This document shows, one piece after another, positions 16,234-23,854 of a DNA stretch of 46,278 nt. Location of the stretch: positions 1 through 46,278 of the IMG/VR virus record IMGVR_UViG_3300047564_000767; one strand, 5' to 3'. The notes beneath the pieces were generated by a model. The model was not told where the DNA came from. It ran no database searches and worked only from the letters and a program-made list of their open reading frames with translations. Position numbers and translations under genes: made by a program. Numbering within the stretch: position 1 is the stretch's first letter; every line of letters begins with the position of its first letter. Source of the stretch: a virus.

Positions 16234-16669
16234 TGTGTTCTCCTAAGTCAAAGGCTACAAGGTAGAGTAGGCAGCAAATAGCGTGAGCCAGATGATGCTT
16301 ACCAGTTTCTGGATCGTTTGTTTCACCAGTGGCATAGGCAGTGAAGTGACGAAAGCCTGCGTCGATATAGCGACGACGAGCATCAGGCACCTTCTTCCAG
16401 TTGTCAGGGGTATACTTCTTTGCACCGTAGGTCAACACTTCAACGACCTGTGTCAATGCTCTGAAGGGCAGCAAAGACCACTGAGGTTTGCCGTTGTCGT
16501 ACTTGACACCACCCGCAGACTGAATACCGATACCTTTTGGAAAGGCTGCGTCTTGTGGTTTGTATTGCAATACGTTACTCACCCAATTACTGTAAGGATT
16601 ATCACAAGTCACACACGGTTCTTGATCACCATCTATGTGACGATAAAGACAGTTAGCACACTCTTTCAT
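16208..16669 (-). CDS. dATP/dGTP diphosphohydrolase-family protein (DUF5664)
   Basis: A 153-aa protein. It opens with CANCLYRHIDGDQEPCVTC, a four-Cys cluster that is probably a zinc site. The family core is SAGGVKYDNGKPQWSLLPF, then TYGAKKYTPDNWKKV, RRYIDAGFRHFTAYATGE and DPETGKHHLAHAICCLLYL. I recognise this as the phage dATP/dGTP diphosphohydrolase family, whose relative MazZ serves diaminopurine synthesis in Z-genome phages. No PurZ is visible here, so a plain dNTP-pool role is more likely. ATGA-coupled to the upstream gene. Confidence 0.85.
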   Translation of the reverse strand: MKECANCLYRHIDGDQEPCVTCDNPYSNWVSNVLQYKPQDAAFPKGIGIQSAGGVKYDNGKPQWSLLPFRALTQVVEVLTYGAKKYTPDNWKKVPDARRRYIDAGFRHFTAYATGETNDPETGKHHLAHAICCLLYLVAFDLGEHNDKSNSDF

Positions 16670-16980
16670 TGCATACCTCCCTCACACTTAGTGTTTTTGT
16701 TAAGCAACGGAGTCATGCTATCACCGATGACAACATCACCAGTCATTGTGTCAGCCTTGTCACGCAACAACTCAGTAAACCGTGCGCTCTCTTCCATCAA
16801 CGGAACAGCAGCAGCAAGGTAGCTTGCCACAGTGAGCAAGCTCTTCATGTGTTCTTCATCAAGCTCCACAGGTCCAGCAACACTCACTAACATCTGGAAC
16901 GCACCGTCCCATTCAACACCATCTTCAATGATGGGTCGTAGCACTACAGCTACGTCATTCTTTTTAAGGGTGGAGTCCAT
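16666..16980 (-). CDS. Hypothetical protein
   Basis: A 104-aa mostly helical acidic protein (DVAVVLRPIIEDGVEWDGAF, then SLLTVASYLAAAVPLMEE). No known family. It lies between exonuclease and diphosphohydrolase, overlapping the former by 31 nt and coupled by ATGA to the latter, so it is part of the replication/nucleotide operon. Confidence 0.72.
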   Translation of the reverse strand: MDSTLKKNDVAVVLRPIIEDGVEWDGAFQMLVSVAGPVELDEEHMKSLLTVASYLAAAVPLMEESARFTELLRDKADTMTGDVVIGDSMTPLLNKNTKCEGGMQ

Positions 16981-17651
16981 GTTTGTCCTTCATGTCTACG
17001 TAAGAAAAGTAGATGGGCGTTCTCAACAACCCTATCTTCGTTGTCATCATAGGCTTCAACGCATCGAACGAACATCTCTGTCTCATCCTCTGCACCTTCC
17101 AACATCTTCCTAGCTTTGACATTACCAATGCCACGAAGTCCTATGATGTTGTCAGCAGTGTCTCCTGTCAAGATTTGCATGTACAACCTGAGCAACCCTT
17201 CAGCTTCAGTGATGTAATAAGCTTCTCTCTTGACGAAGTTGTAATGCCACCCTGCCACTTGATCTAAGTCTTTGTCCAACGAAACAATGACCCCATTGTC
17301 ACCAAGCTTTGTAGCTTCAATGGCAATGGAGTCATCGGCTTCTTGATCTTCAGACATGTCAGCTTTCCACTCTTGCATCAGATGTTGACGCAGTGCAGCC
17401 AGATGTTTAGGCTTTACCTTGTCTGCTCTGTTACCTTTGTAGGGGGCTGTGACGGCTATGTCGTTTCTGAAGTTGCCCTTACCAGTAAGGAAGAGCTTCC
17501 ACTCATCAACATAGCCACACTTGTCTACACCACACATGAGAGTGTTGATGATGAGAGAGTCTACCGATCTGATAGCCTGCATCTCATCTTCGTTCTCACA
17601 TGCTGCTGCGGCTCGGTAACAATAAATGTCCGAGTCCAGAAGCGCAATCAT
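16950..17651 (-). CDS. 5'-3' exonuclease (flap/RNase H family)
   Basis: A 233-aa protein. Metal-binding acidic motifs are MIALLDSDIYCYRAA, DQEADDSIAIEA and VSLDKDLDQV. GDTADNIIGLRGIGNVKARK is the H3TH (helix-3-turn-helix) DNA-binding motif of FEN/PolI-type 5' nucleases. Length and gene order beside SSB resemble T7 gp6. Probable roles are removal of RNA primers, flap processing and host DNA degradation. TGATG overlap with the small gene upstream. Confidence 0.9.
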   Translation of the reverse strand: MIALLDSDIYCYRAAAACENEDEMQAIRSVDSLIINTLMCGVDKCGYVDEWKLFLTGKGNFRNDIAVTAPYKGNRADKVKPKHLAALRQHLMQEWKADMSEDQEADDSIAIEATKLGDNGVIVSLDKDLDQVAGWHYNFVKREAYYITEAEGLLRLYMQILTGDTADNIIGLRGIGNVKARKMLEGAEDETEMFVRCVEAYDDNEDRVVENAHLLFLRRHEGQTWTPPLKRMT

Positions 17652-17842
17652 CAGTCGCTCAAGCCTGCTGCTGGTTGCTCAGCCTGCTCAGCTTTAGCAG
17701 CAGCCTGTGCAGCTTCAAACTGTGGGGCAGCTTGTTGCTGAATGATATTGATGTGTTGTGCAGCAAACTCGTAAGGCAGCTTACCCAATGCAGTCAGGCA
17801 AGCGTTAACGGTTTCGAGGTGGAGGTCCAATTTGATTTGCAT
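17651..17842 (-). CDS. Small Ala/Gln-rich protein, unknown
   Basis: A 63-aa protein with a helix (LETVNACLTALGKLPYEFAA) and an Ala/Gln-rich tail (APQFEAAQAAAKAEQAEQP). RBS AAGGAAATACT precedes ATG 17842. It is sandwiched between SSB and exonuclease with stop/start coupling to the latter. It resembles small replication-accessory proteins in composition only. Confidence 0.65.
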   Translation of the reverse strand: MQIKLDLHLETVNACLTALGKLPYEFAAQHINIIQQQAAPQFEAAQAAAKAEQAEQPAAGLSD

Positions 17843-17859
17843 AGTATTTCCTTTAAGTA

Positions 17860-18270
17860 TTACAGAACGTCTTCATCATCAGCAGAGATGTTGCCACCAG
17901 CTGCGTACTCAACCAAGTCGGTGATGACCAACTTAGCCAGCGAAGGGCTAACGCCTTTCTTGTTTTTGTATGTCCAAGGGTAGCTACCAACCATACAGAT
18001 TGCTTTGCTACCGTTACCAATGTCTTCAACGATTTCTTCGTTGTCAGTGTCAAAAGCTTTGATGGGACGCTGGCTCTTGCAGGTGATGTACTTACCCTGC
18101 TCAGGTTTCTTCTCAAGGTTCTCTTGCACAGAGATACCCATTTCTTCCAGTGCAGCCACTGCCTTTTCAGACAGGTTACACAGGTCAACCATGTAGGCAT
18201 CAGCCATCTCGTTCTTACGATTCAATGAAGCCCAGTAAACATCGGCTTTGATTTTCAACTTATCGCTCAT
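17860..18270 (-). CDS. Single-stranded DNA-binding protein (gp2.5-like)
   Basis: A 136-aa protein. The core YITCKSQRPIKAFDTD, then PWTYKNKKGVSPSLAKLV, resembles T7 gp2.5-type SSBs. The C-terminus is acidic and ends with a bulky hydrophobic residue (SADDEDVL), the tail through which phage SSBs contact polymerase and helicase. The gene sits between polB and exonuclease. A 210-nt structured leader precedes it; RBS AAGGAAATGGT. Confidence 0.82.
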   Translation of the reverse strand: MSDKLKIKADVYWASLNRKNEMADAYMVDLCNLSEKAVAALEEMGISVQENLEKKPEQGKYITCKSQRPIKAFDTDNEEIVEDIGNGSKAICMVGSYPWTYKNKKGVSPSLAKLVITDLVEYAAGGNISADDEDVL

Positions 18271-18480
18271 ACCATTTCCTTTGAAGGTTTGTTGCTGACC
18301 AATTCAGTAGGGGTCAGCTTCCTACATACTTTATAGGTGGGGCTTATCACCCCGGAACTCCGAACCTTGTAGATGCATCTGCCCTTCATAACGGCGAAGG
18401 GTACAAGGTAGTGCTTAAATCAGCCTTGAGTGTAACGCACACATGCAAGCATGATGCGACATTGAAACCGGACAATGACA
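18271..18480 (-). other. Structured non-coding leader between polB and SSB
   Basis: There is no plausible gene. Three hairpins occur. ACCTTGTA/TACAAGGT (18364-18371 / 18402-18409) is continuous with CCCTTC/GAAGGG (18382-18387 / 18396-18401) and has a 10-nt one-sided bulge holding the palindrome GATGCATC. GGGG/CCCC occurs at 18339-18353. GCTGACC/GGTCAGC occurs at 18294-18318. The absence of U-runs argues against simple terminators. A regulatory leader for SSB, an RNA-processing site or a small RNA would fit. Confidence 0.55.
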
Positions 18481-20550
18481 TCATTGTATCACCAGCTTTG
18501 CAGCAGCGTCAATGTAGTATTTGTAATCGACATCCTTCCACGTGAAGTCGTTGACATCGTTGCAGGTCCACATACCGTAGCCTTCACCAACACCAATGCG
18601 GCGTGGTTCAGCTTCTTCCTTCAGAGGTGGCATCACTTTGACAAGAGCACCACCAGCATTGCAAGCATAGAACCTACACATGTTTTGTTGCACTACCTCG
18701 GCACCGTCATCCATCACCATCACAAGCTTACTGCTACGAGGCACCTTAACCCTGAGCATGAAGTCATACTTGTTCTTGTGACCTTTGATGTATACGTCAA
18801 GTGGAATGCCTTGAAGCATTGCAGCTTCAGCAGCTTTCGGTATCACAAGTCCACCCTGATCTTGATGCCAGCCTAAGTCTTCGTACTGATACGCACCCTT
18901 ACGCTTCACCTTACCATTGGTGTACACGGCGGAGTAATTATTTACGTCCTTAATAATCATCTTTGAATACTCAGCATACTCAAGCTGCAAACCAACTTGC
19001 TTCTGCCAAGCATCACAGACATTGATGTATTCGTCATGCTTGTCACGTGGCATCTTCACAGTGATACCGTCAGTGTTGACCTGCACAATGGACAAGCCTT
19101 CAATGTCCATCAGCTTGTCAGCTAACAGGCACAGACTAAGCTGACCATTGATGGTGATTGTCATCGTGTATTGCGGGTCATAGAAGGGGCTGTACTTGTT
19201 GTTGCTATCCCCGTACACACCGTTCAATGCAAGCTTCAGCATGGCGTTCTCAGCGCTTCCCTTGGGGTAGCTCTTACGCTGCTCGTACACATCTTGGTAG
19301 ATGTCACAGAACTTCTCAGACAAGTGCTCAGGGTAGACACGATTGGCAATGGCGATGTTGGGATACATGGATGCAACGTCAGCGTCAACAATCATGTACT
19401 TGTCATCTTCGCTAACAATCTGTGACTCAACAGATCCGTGAATACCACCAGTGCCGAAGTCGAAACGAAAGCCACCGATGACAACGTTCAAGTTGGTAGC
19501 AACTTTCCAGTTCTTCCAATAGCTGTATTGTTTCTCACCCTTCTTCTTAGCCTTCAACTCTTCCTCTGACACCCAACCCATTGGATGCAAAGCTTTGAAG
19601 CCAGCAACAACATCATCGCTTGGTTTGTTAAACCACTTCTGACGCTTCGTCACCATCTCAGCATAGGCTGCTAGGTCACCAAGGTCGCTCTCTTCAATGT
19701 CAGACAACGCGCCCTTTGTTTCTGTCAAAGACTGTGCAGCAAACCAATCGAGCACAAGCTGAAACTCAGGACGCTTGAAGTCGTAGTAGCTGAACAAACA
19801 ATCTTTGATGTGAATGACATCACGCTTAGTCTGGTTGAGATGACGCTCACCCTTCTTACCAACACGATAGCAACTACCGGGCATGTCTTCTTCAAGACGC
19901 ATGATGAAGTAGTCTTTGCCGATCTTCGTATCGTTGTGGTTGAGGAAGTTGCGACCATACTTTGTAGACAACTCTTCACGAAATGTAATCTGTGACAAGC
20001 ATTCTTTGTAGAACTGCAGCGTCATCTTCACATCGTGCATGTTGTATTTTAACAACACATCGATCTGGTCATCAGTCAAGTCAGAGTGAGGATCGTATGG
20101 CAGGTCAACGATGCTGTCAGCTTTCATGTTGAACTCAAGCGCCTTCAACGATGTAGCCCTTGCGGGATTGTCGAAGTGCATGATCTTGAACAGGTCAACT
20201 TGCTGTACATACTGTTGGTTGTCACGGATGAGGTGACCAAACCTGTCGTCACTACCGATGATGCTCTGTGCTTTCTTGTACGCACGTGTAGCCACAGCCT
20301 TACCTGATACTGTCACTGCCTTGTCTCGTACAGACAACAAGTCGTGCAGCACAGGGTAGTCAAAGCCTATGTTGTTGTACCCCACCATCCTGTGTTTCTT
20401 CTTCTTCAACTCGTCGAGGAAGCTGAACAATGCAGGGGCTTCGTTCTTTCTGGTGGAGCATTCAAACGCTACAGCATGCGACTCATCAGCACTGATCGCT
20501 GAGAATGTGAACGCTGTCTTGTATGTCTCTATGTCCCACAGGTAGTCCAT
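18481..20550 (-). CDS. Family B DNA polymerase with 3'-5' exonuclease
   Basis: A 689-aa protein. The start MDYLWDIET at 20550 is chosen for AAGGAAAAGAG upstream and because Exo I follows directly. Exo motifs are DIET (residues 6-9), GYNNIGFDYPVL (about 57-68) and KYNMHDVKMT. The linker motif is GTGGIHG. Polymerase motif A is DADVASMYPNIAI (about 385-395), motif B is LKLALNGVYG (about 440), and motif C is QVNTDGITV (about 490), with Asn in place of the usual first Asp of DTD. The KxY motif is KGAYQY. No terminal-protein gene is seen and a T7-type primase is present, so protein priming is unlikely. The 5' end overlaps the upstream metallopeptidase gene by 65 nt. Confidence 0.92.
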   Translation of the reverse strand: MDYLWDIETYKTAFTFSAISADESHAVAFECSTRKNEAPALFSFLDELKKKKHRMVGYNNIGFDYPVLHDLLSVRDKAVTVSGKAVATRAYKKAQSIIGSDDRFGHLIRDNQQYVQQVDLFKIMHFDNPARATSLKALEFNMKADSIVDLPYDPHSDLTDDQIDVLLKYNMHDVKMTLQFYKECLSQITFREELSTKYGRNFLNHNDTKIGKDYFIMRLEEDMPGSCYRVGKKGERHLNQTKRDVIHIKDCLFSYYDFKRPEFQLVLDWFAAQSLTETKGALSDIEESDLGDLAAYAEMVTKRQKWFNKPSDDVVAGFKALHPMGWVSEEELKAKKKGEKQYSYWKNWKVATNLNVVIGGFRFDFGTGGIHGSVESQIVSEDDKYMIVDADVASMYPNIAIANRVYPEHLSEKFCDIYQDVYEQRKSYPKGSAENAMLKLALNGVYGDSNNKYSPFYDPQYTMTITINGQLSLCLLADKLMDIEGLSIVQVNTDGITVKMPRDKHDEYINVCDAWQKQVGLQLEYAEYSKMIIKDVNNYSAVYTNGKVKRKGAYQYEDLGWHQDQGGLVIPKAAEAAMLQGIPLDVYIKGHKNKYDFMLRVKVPRSSKLVMVMDDGAEVVQQNMCRFYACNAGGALVKVMPPLKEEAEPRRIGVGEGYGMWTCNDVNDFTWKDVDYKYYIDAAAKLVIQ

Positions 20551-20956
20551 CTCTCTTTTCCTTCTTTGGTTTCGGGAACAGTTTATCACGGTAGGCTCTC
20601 ATCAGTAAAGCACTCACGTTCTGAATAGCATACGCCTCTATCTCACTACCGGGATTGTCTTCGCAGATATACCTGAAGTATTCCTGCACCACATGCACAG
20701 CTTCGTGTACTAACAATGTTGCAACGTCTATACCATCTGTCTCAGGCTTCACAGGTATGCAGACTATGGTGACTCTGCTTCCCTTCGGTGTGGTGAAGTA
20801 GTGCGTGGTGGCTAGTGCGTCCTGCATCAACCACCTGTCCCAATCTGCAATAGGTATCTTCAAATATCTCAATGTGCGATAGTAGTCTGCCTCGGTGGTG
20901 CAGACTGCTAAGTGATCACCTTCGATCAGGCAACGGTTTATCCATGTTGTCGTCAT
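20486..20956 (-). CDS. Putative zinc metallopeptidase (HExxH)
   Basis: A 156-aa protein starting MTTTWINRC. LLVHEAVHVVQEYF contains HEAVH, and SEIEAYAIQ 15 residues later could give the third Glu ligand of a gluzincin. Small proteins of this type are common in phage early regions and are usually called putative neutral zinc metallopeptidases. The target is unknown. The C-terminal 21 codons overlap the polB start in another frame, which implies coupled expression. Confidence 0.78.
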   Translation of the reverse strand: MTTTWINRCLIEGDHLAVCTTEADYYRTLRYLKIPIADWDRWLMQDALATTHYFTTPKGSRVTIVCIPVKPETDGIDVATLLVHEAVHVVQEYFRYICEDNPGSEIEAYAIQNVSALLMRAYRDKLFPKPKKEKRDGLPVGHRDIQDSVHILSDQC

Positions 20957-21074
20957 CGTTGTCCTTTGTTTGTTCAGGTTTGTCCTTGCCGAAGATGGCA
21001 TCCCATCGGTTGGCCCATTCTTCATCAGCTACAGAACGTGGTCGCTGTGTAGACCCTTTGCCGCCGTCACTCAT
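20916..21074 (-). CDS. Conserved small phage protein (GGKGS...RPxSV)
   Basis: A 52-aa protein starting MSDGGKGSTQRPRSV, followed by WANRWDAIFGKD and a charged Lys/Asp tail. I recognise the GGKGxxxRPxSV...WDxIFGK pattern from many phage genomes, where it has no known function. ATG 21074 is preferred over 21080 and the ORF-extending 21110 because AGGA is at proper spacing. It overlaps the 3' end of the small gene upstream and the metallopeptidase start. Confidence 0.72.
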   Translation of the reverse strand: MSDGGKGSTQRPRSVADEEWANRWDAIFGKDKPEQTKDNDDDNMDKPLPDRR

Positions 21075-21207
21075 TGTCATAGTCCTCGCATTCGCAACCT
21101 CGACTGTCAAGGTAGTATTTGGTATCGATTAACTCAGCATAGAGCTTTGCCAGTTCTGTGTTGCCTGCCATGTAAGCTTCACGCTCAAGTTCTTTGTAGG
21201 TTTTCAT
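21067..21207 (-). CDS. Small protein, unknown
   Basis: A 46-aa protein (MKTYKELEREAYMAGNTELA...) that is helical and ends SRGCECEDYDNE. A strong AGGAG precedes ATG 21207, which overlaps the upstream TGA; the stop overlaps the next start. Unknown function. Confidence 0.65.
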   Translation of the reverse strand: MKTYKELEREAYMAGNTELAKLYAELIDTKYYLDSRGCECEDYDNE

Positions 21208-21356
21208 CACGTTCTCCTGTTGTTTAAGATTTGCAACAAGATGTTGACACTCTGCACCAACATCATCTGTTCCATTGGGTCAAGCTGTTGATAGCTTGGT
21301 GTAGGGTGGGGCCATCGCTTTCGTATGGCCTCCCAATAACGTTCTACATCGCTCAC
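21207..21356 (-). CDS. Small protein with GTG start, unknown
   Basis: A 49-aa protein (SDVERYWEAIRKRWPHPTPS...) with a helical C-terminus (MEQMMLVQSVNILLQILNN). The GTG start forms GTGA with the preceding stop, and the TGA forms TGATG with the following ATG. This fills the only gap in the coupled run, which supports it as a gene. Confidence 0.62.
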   Translation of the reverse strand: MSDVERYWEAIRKRWPHPTPSYQQLDPMEQMMLVQSVNILLQILNNRRT

Positions 21357-21526
21357 AGTATCTCCAATACTTTGATGAAACCTAGCTCGTCGCCTATCTC
21401 GTTAGACCATGCAACTACCTCACCACCTAAGACTTCATCATTGAACCAAGCAATACCATCAGCATCGTCTTCATGCAGCATGTCATTGTCATAGGTCAAC
21501 TCAACTAACAACTTGACTGTCTTCAT
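21353..21526 (-). CDS. Small acidic protein, unknown
   Basis: A 57-aa protein (MKTVKLLVELTYDNDMLHED...). The chosen start has AAAGGAG upstream and an ATGA overlap with the HNH-like gene. Acidic, small alpha/beta pattern; no family recognised. Confidence 0.68.
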   Translation of the reverse strand: MKTVKLLVELTYDNDMLHEDDADGIAWFNDEVLGGEVVAWSNEIGDELGFIKVLEIL

Positions 21527-22026
21527 AGTACATCTCCTTTCAAGCGTTTCCAATTCTCAGCCATCAAAAGAAACTCGTCAAGTGTTGAATTGCTTTTCAT
21601 CGTGTTAGCCTTGAAAGAGATGATCCAGACGTTATCTTTCGTATAACCTTTGGATGAATCTATACGATCAAGACTAGCTGAATTATATTTCACAGTCTTT
21701 TTTCCTTCCGCAACGTACAGAGGGATACCAAGTAACGGGCAGGTATCTGGTATTTCAAAGTCGTCTGATGTCAAATCAAATTCTACACCTGACTTCTTAG
21801 ACCTAGCTCGTGCGGCATTCACCAGACGATTCTTTAGATGACTTCGGTAGTAATCCTTACCTTTCTCACGGATAAGTTCTCTGTTCTCATCACGATACTC
21901 ACGAACAACAACTAAAACTTTCTCTTTATTTTCAGCGTAGTAGTTGACACTATTCTGTTTAAGTTTTTCTTTGTTCTTCGCGTAGTATGTTTGGTTGTAC
22001 TGTCTAGCTTGCTCTTTAGTTCTCAT
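21523..22026 (-). CDS. HNH-like putative endonuclease
   Basis: A 167-aa protein starting MRTKEQARQYN (RBS AGGAG). The N-terminal half is a Lys/Tyr/Asn-rich helical repeat (YYAKNKEKLKQ / YYAENKEKVLV). The C-terminal half has CPLLGIPLYV, then SASLDRIDSSKGYTKDNVWI and ISFKANTMKSNSTLDEF. This matches the phage endonuclease family with SLDRIDSxxGYxxDNV (an HNH-related fold). It lies between primase-helicase and the polymerase cluster and may be a free-standing mobile endonuclease. Confidence 0.8.
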   Translation of the reverse strand: MRTKEQARQYNQTYYAKNKEKLKQNSVNYYAENKEKVLVVVREYRDENRELIREKGKDYYRSHLKNRLVNAARARSKKSGVEFDLTSDDFEIPDTCPLLGIPLYVAEGKKTVKYNSASLDRIDSSKGYTKDNVWIISFKANTMKSNSTLDEFLLMAENWKRLKGDVL

Positions 22027-22086
22027 AGAAACTCCTGTTAAGTACAGAAGGTATACCACTGAAGAATCTAAAAAGCAAAATCTATT

Positions 22087-23700
22087 TTACAGTACATCAC
22101 CCTCTGGTTCATCTTCGATTTCAAACATGCGACCAGTCTCTTTGTTGTACAGCAGGTTACAGGCTGGGCCAGTCTCACCACTCCAACGATTCTTGAGCAC
22201 ACGCACACGGGTGGTGTTGCGTTCAATCTTGTCTTCAGCCTGACCGTTCCGTTCAAGACCGATAACCATATCACTAAGCTGTGCAATCGAAGCAGACCCC
22301 CTGAGTTGGGCAAGGGATGTCACTGCACCTTCCTCATGACCCTTATCGCTTGGTCGTTTCAAATGACTGACCAGTATCAAAGCAATGTTGGTTTCCTGAA
22401 CAAGCATTCGCAGCTTAGTCATGACTTCATCCAAAGCTTTACGCTCATCGCCACTTTCCTGACTGGAAATAATAATCGACAAGTGGTCAAGGAAAACATA
22501 CTGACACGACATACCTTTGGCAAGGTAACGTACACGGTTGACAATGTTCTCAATGCTCGTTGATCCGAAGTGGTCGAAGAGATAGATGCGACCAGTACCA
22601 AGCGTACTTTCAAACGCAGCTTTTCTATCGTCATCACTTATGACAGTTTCTGGTAGATGCAATGGTGTATTAGCTGCCATTGACATCATTGACAATGCTG
22701 TCTTACGGACGCTCTCTTCAAGAAACATCATGCCCAAATTAGCATCGGTGTTCTTGATCAAGTGCCATGCTAATTCTCGCAACACCTGTGACTTACCTAA
22801 GCCCGAACCAGCAGTGACCGTGACAAGTTCCCCTTTACGAATACCACCACTCAAGTTATTCAAACCGTTCCAAGGGTAGAGGCAGTCAGCCTTTGCTACA
22901 GGTTCACTAACCATATCCCACAATGTGCTGCCAGAGACAATACCATCTGGTACAAAGGGTTCGCTGGCCCACCAACGACTAACATACTGTGCTTCTTTGC
23001 TCTCGCTAAGCCAGTCACATGCATCCTTCAGATCGGGCAGAGGCTTGAACAACTTGCACTTGTTACCGAACAACTCAGCAACTTCTTTAGCAGCTTTCCT
23101 GCCCGGTTCATCACCGTCAAAGTTGACAACGATGGTTTCAAAGCTGTTCAGATATTCGTACTGCGCCTTGCAATCCTTCAACGCAGAGCCAGCACCGTTA
23201 CGCACAGACACCACAGGCCACTTACTACCTGTCATCTGGAATGCAGCCAGTGCATCGAACTCACCTTCAGTGATGGTGATGTACTTACCACCGGATGGGT
23301 ACAGGTTCTGCCCAAACAATGTACCTGTTGTCCACTTACCTACAGTGGAGAACTTCTTATCCGCTACAGGTCTAACCTTAGCTGCAACAAGCTGACTGTC
23401 CTTGTCGTAGTAGGGGAAGTAGAAGTTGCCGCTCTCACGAACAACACCATACTTCTCCATCGTACTCTTGGTGATGCGGCGCTCACTCACTGAGACAGAG
23501 TTGCCGTTGTTGAAAGCTTTGACAAAGCTCATGTCTGCAATTGGTTCAATCACTTTTGTTTCCTTGATGATGGTTATGTTTTCGGAAGAGGGTGTGTGTG
23601 TGCTACACACGAAGCAGTAGGTGGAGTGGTCGTCGTTGAGCGATGCACCATCACTACTGCCGCAATGTTCACAGCTTATGTGTGTGCGAATGAATGCCAT
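22087..23700 (-). CDS. DNA primase-helicase (T7 gp4-like)
   Basis: A 537-aa bifunctional replisome protein. The N-terminal zinc finger is CEHCGSSDG plus CFVC (residues about 10-33). The TOPRIM primase core has TITEGEFDALAAF and VNFDGDEPGRKAA. The DnaB-type RecA helicase has TVTAGSGLGKSQ (Walker A, about residue 300), QYVFLDHLSII (Walker B) and LILVSHLKRPS, then LRGSASIAQLSD. It unwinds DNA and synthesises primers. It pairs here with a family B polymerase rather than the usual family A enzyme. A small membrane protein gene precedes it. Confidence 0.93.
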   Translation of the reverse strand: MAFIRTHISCEHCGSSDGASLNDDHSTYCFVCSTHTPSSENITIIKETKVIEPIADMSFVKAFNNGNSVSVSERRITKSTMEKYGVVRESGNFYFPYYDKDSQLVAAKVRPVADKKFSTVGKWTTGTLFGQNLYPSGGKYITITEGEFDALAAFQMTGSKWPVVSVRNGAGSALKDCKAQYEYLNSFETIVVNFDGDEPGRKAAKEVAELFGNKCKLFKPLPDLKDACDWLSESKEAQYVSRWWASEPFVPDGIVSGSTLWDMVSEPVAKADCLYPWNGLNNLSGGIRKGELVTVTAGSGLGKSQVLRELAWHLIKNTDANLGMMFLEESVRKTALSMMSMAANTPLHLPETVISDDDRKAAFESTLGTGRIYLFDHFGSTSIENIVNRVRYLAKGMSCQYVFLDHLSIIISSQESGDERKALDEVMTKLRMLVQETNIALILVSHLKRPSDKGHEEGAVTSLAQLRGSASIAQLSDMVIGLERNGQAEDKIERNTTRVRVLKNRWSGETGPACNLLYNKETGRMFEIEDEPEGDVL

Positions 23701-23702
23701 AG

Positions 23703-23852
23703 TTATTTGATGTTAAGCCACAACCCAACCTGAGCAAACGCATAGCCTGTCCAGATCATACCGTTGCTTAGTTCGCCCTTGGACCATTGAAGAACGCCGA
23801 CGATGAGGTAGCCTATACCTGTAAGGGCTACGATGACTTGTTCAATGTTCAT
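23703..23852 (-). CDS. Small two-span membrane protein
   Basis: A 49-aa protein (MNIEQVIVALTGIGYLIVGV, then QWSKGELSNGMIWTGYAFAQVGL). Two hydrophobic helices flank a short polar turn. ATG lies 2 nt after the upstream stop and TAA 2 nt before the primase start. Function unknown; a membrane anchor or inhibitor is possible. Confidence 0.68.
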   Translation of the reverse strand: MNIEQVIVALTGIGYLIVGVLQWSKGELSNGMIWTGYAFAQVGLWLNIK

Positions 23853-23854
23853 TG

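Noticed and set aside
16208-16669. Complete diaminopurine (Z-genome) system
   Set aside because: Only the diphosphohydrolase-family gene is present; PurZ and DatZ are not seen and the polymerase is family B, not DpoZ.
18481-20550. Protein-primed phi29-type replication because of the compact family B polymerase
   Set aside because: No terminal-protein gene is visible and a T7-type primase-helicase is present; the genome is also much larger than usual for that group.
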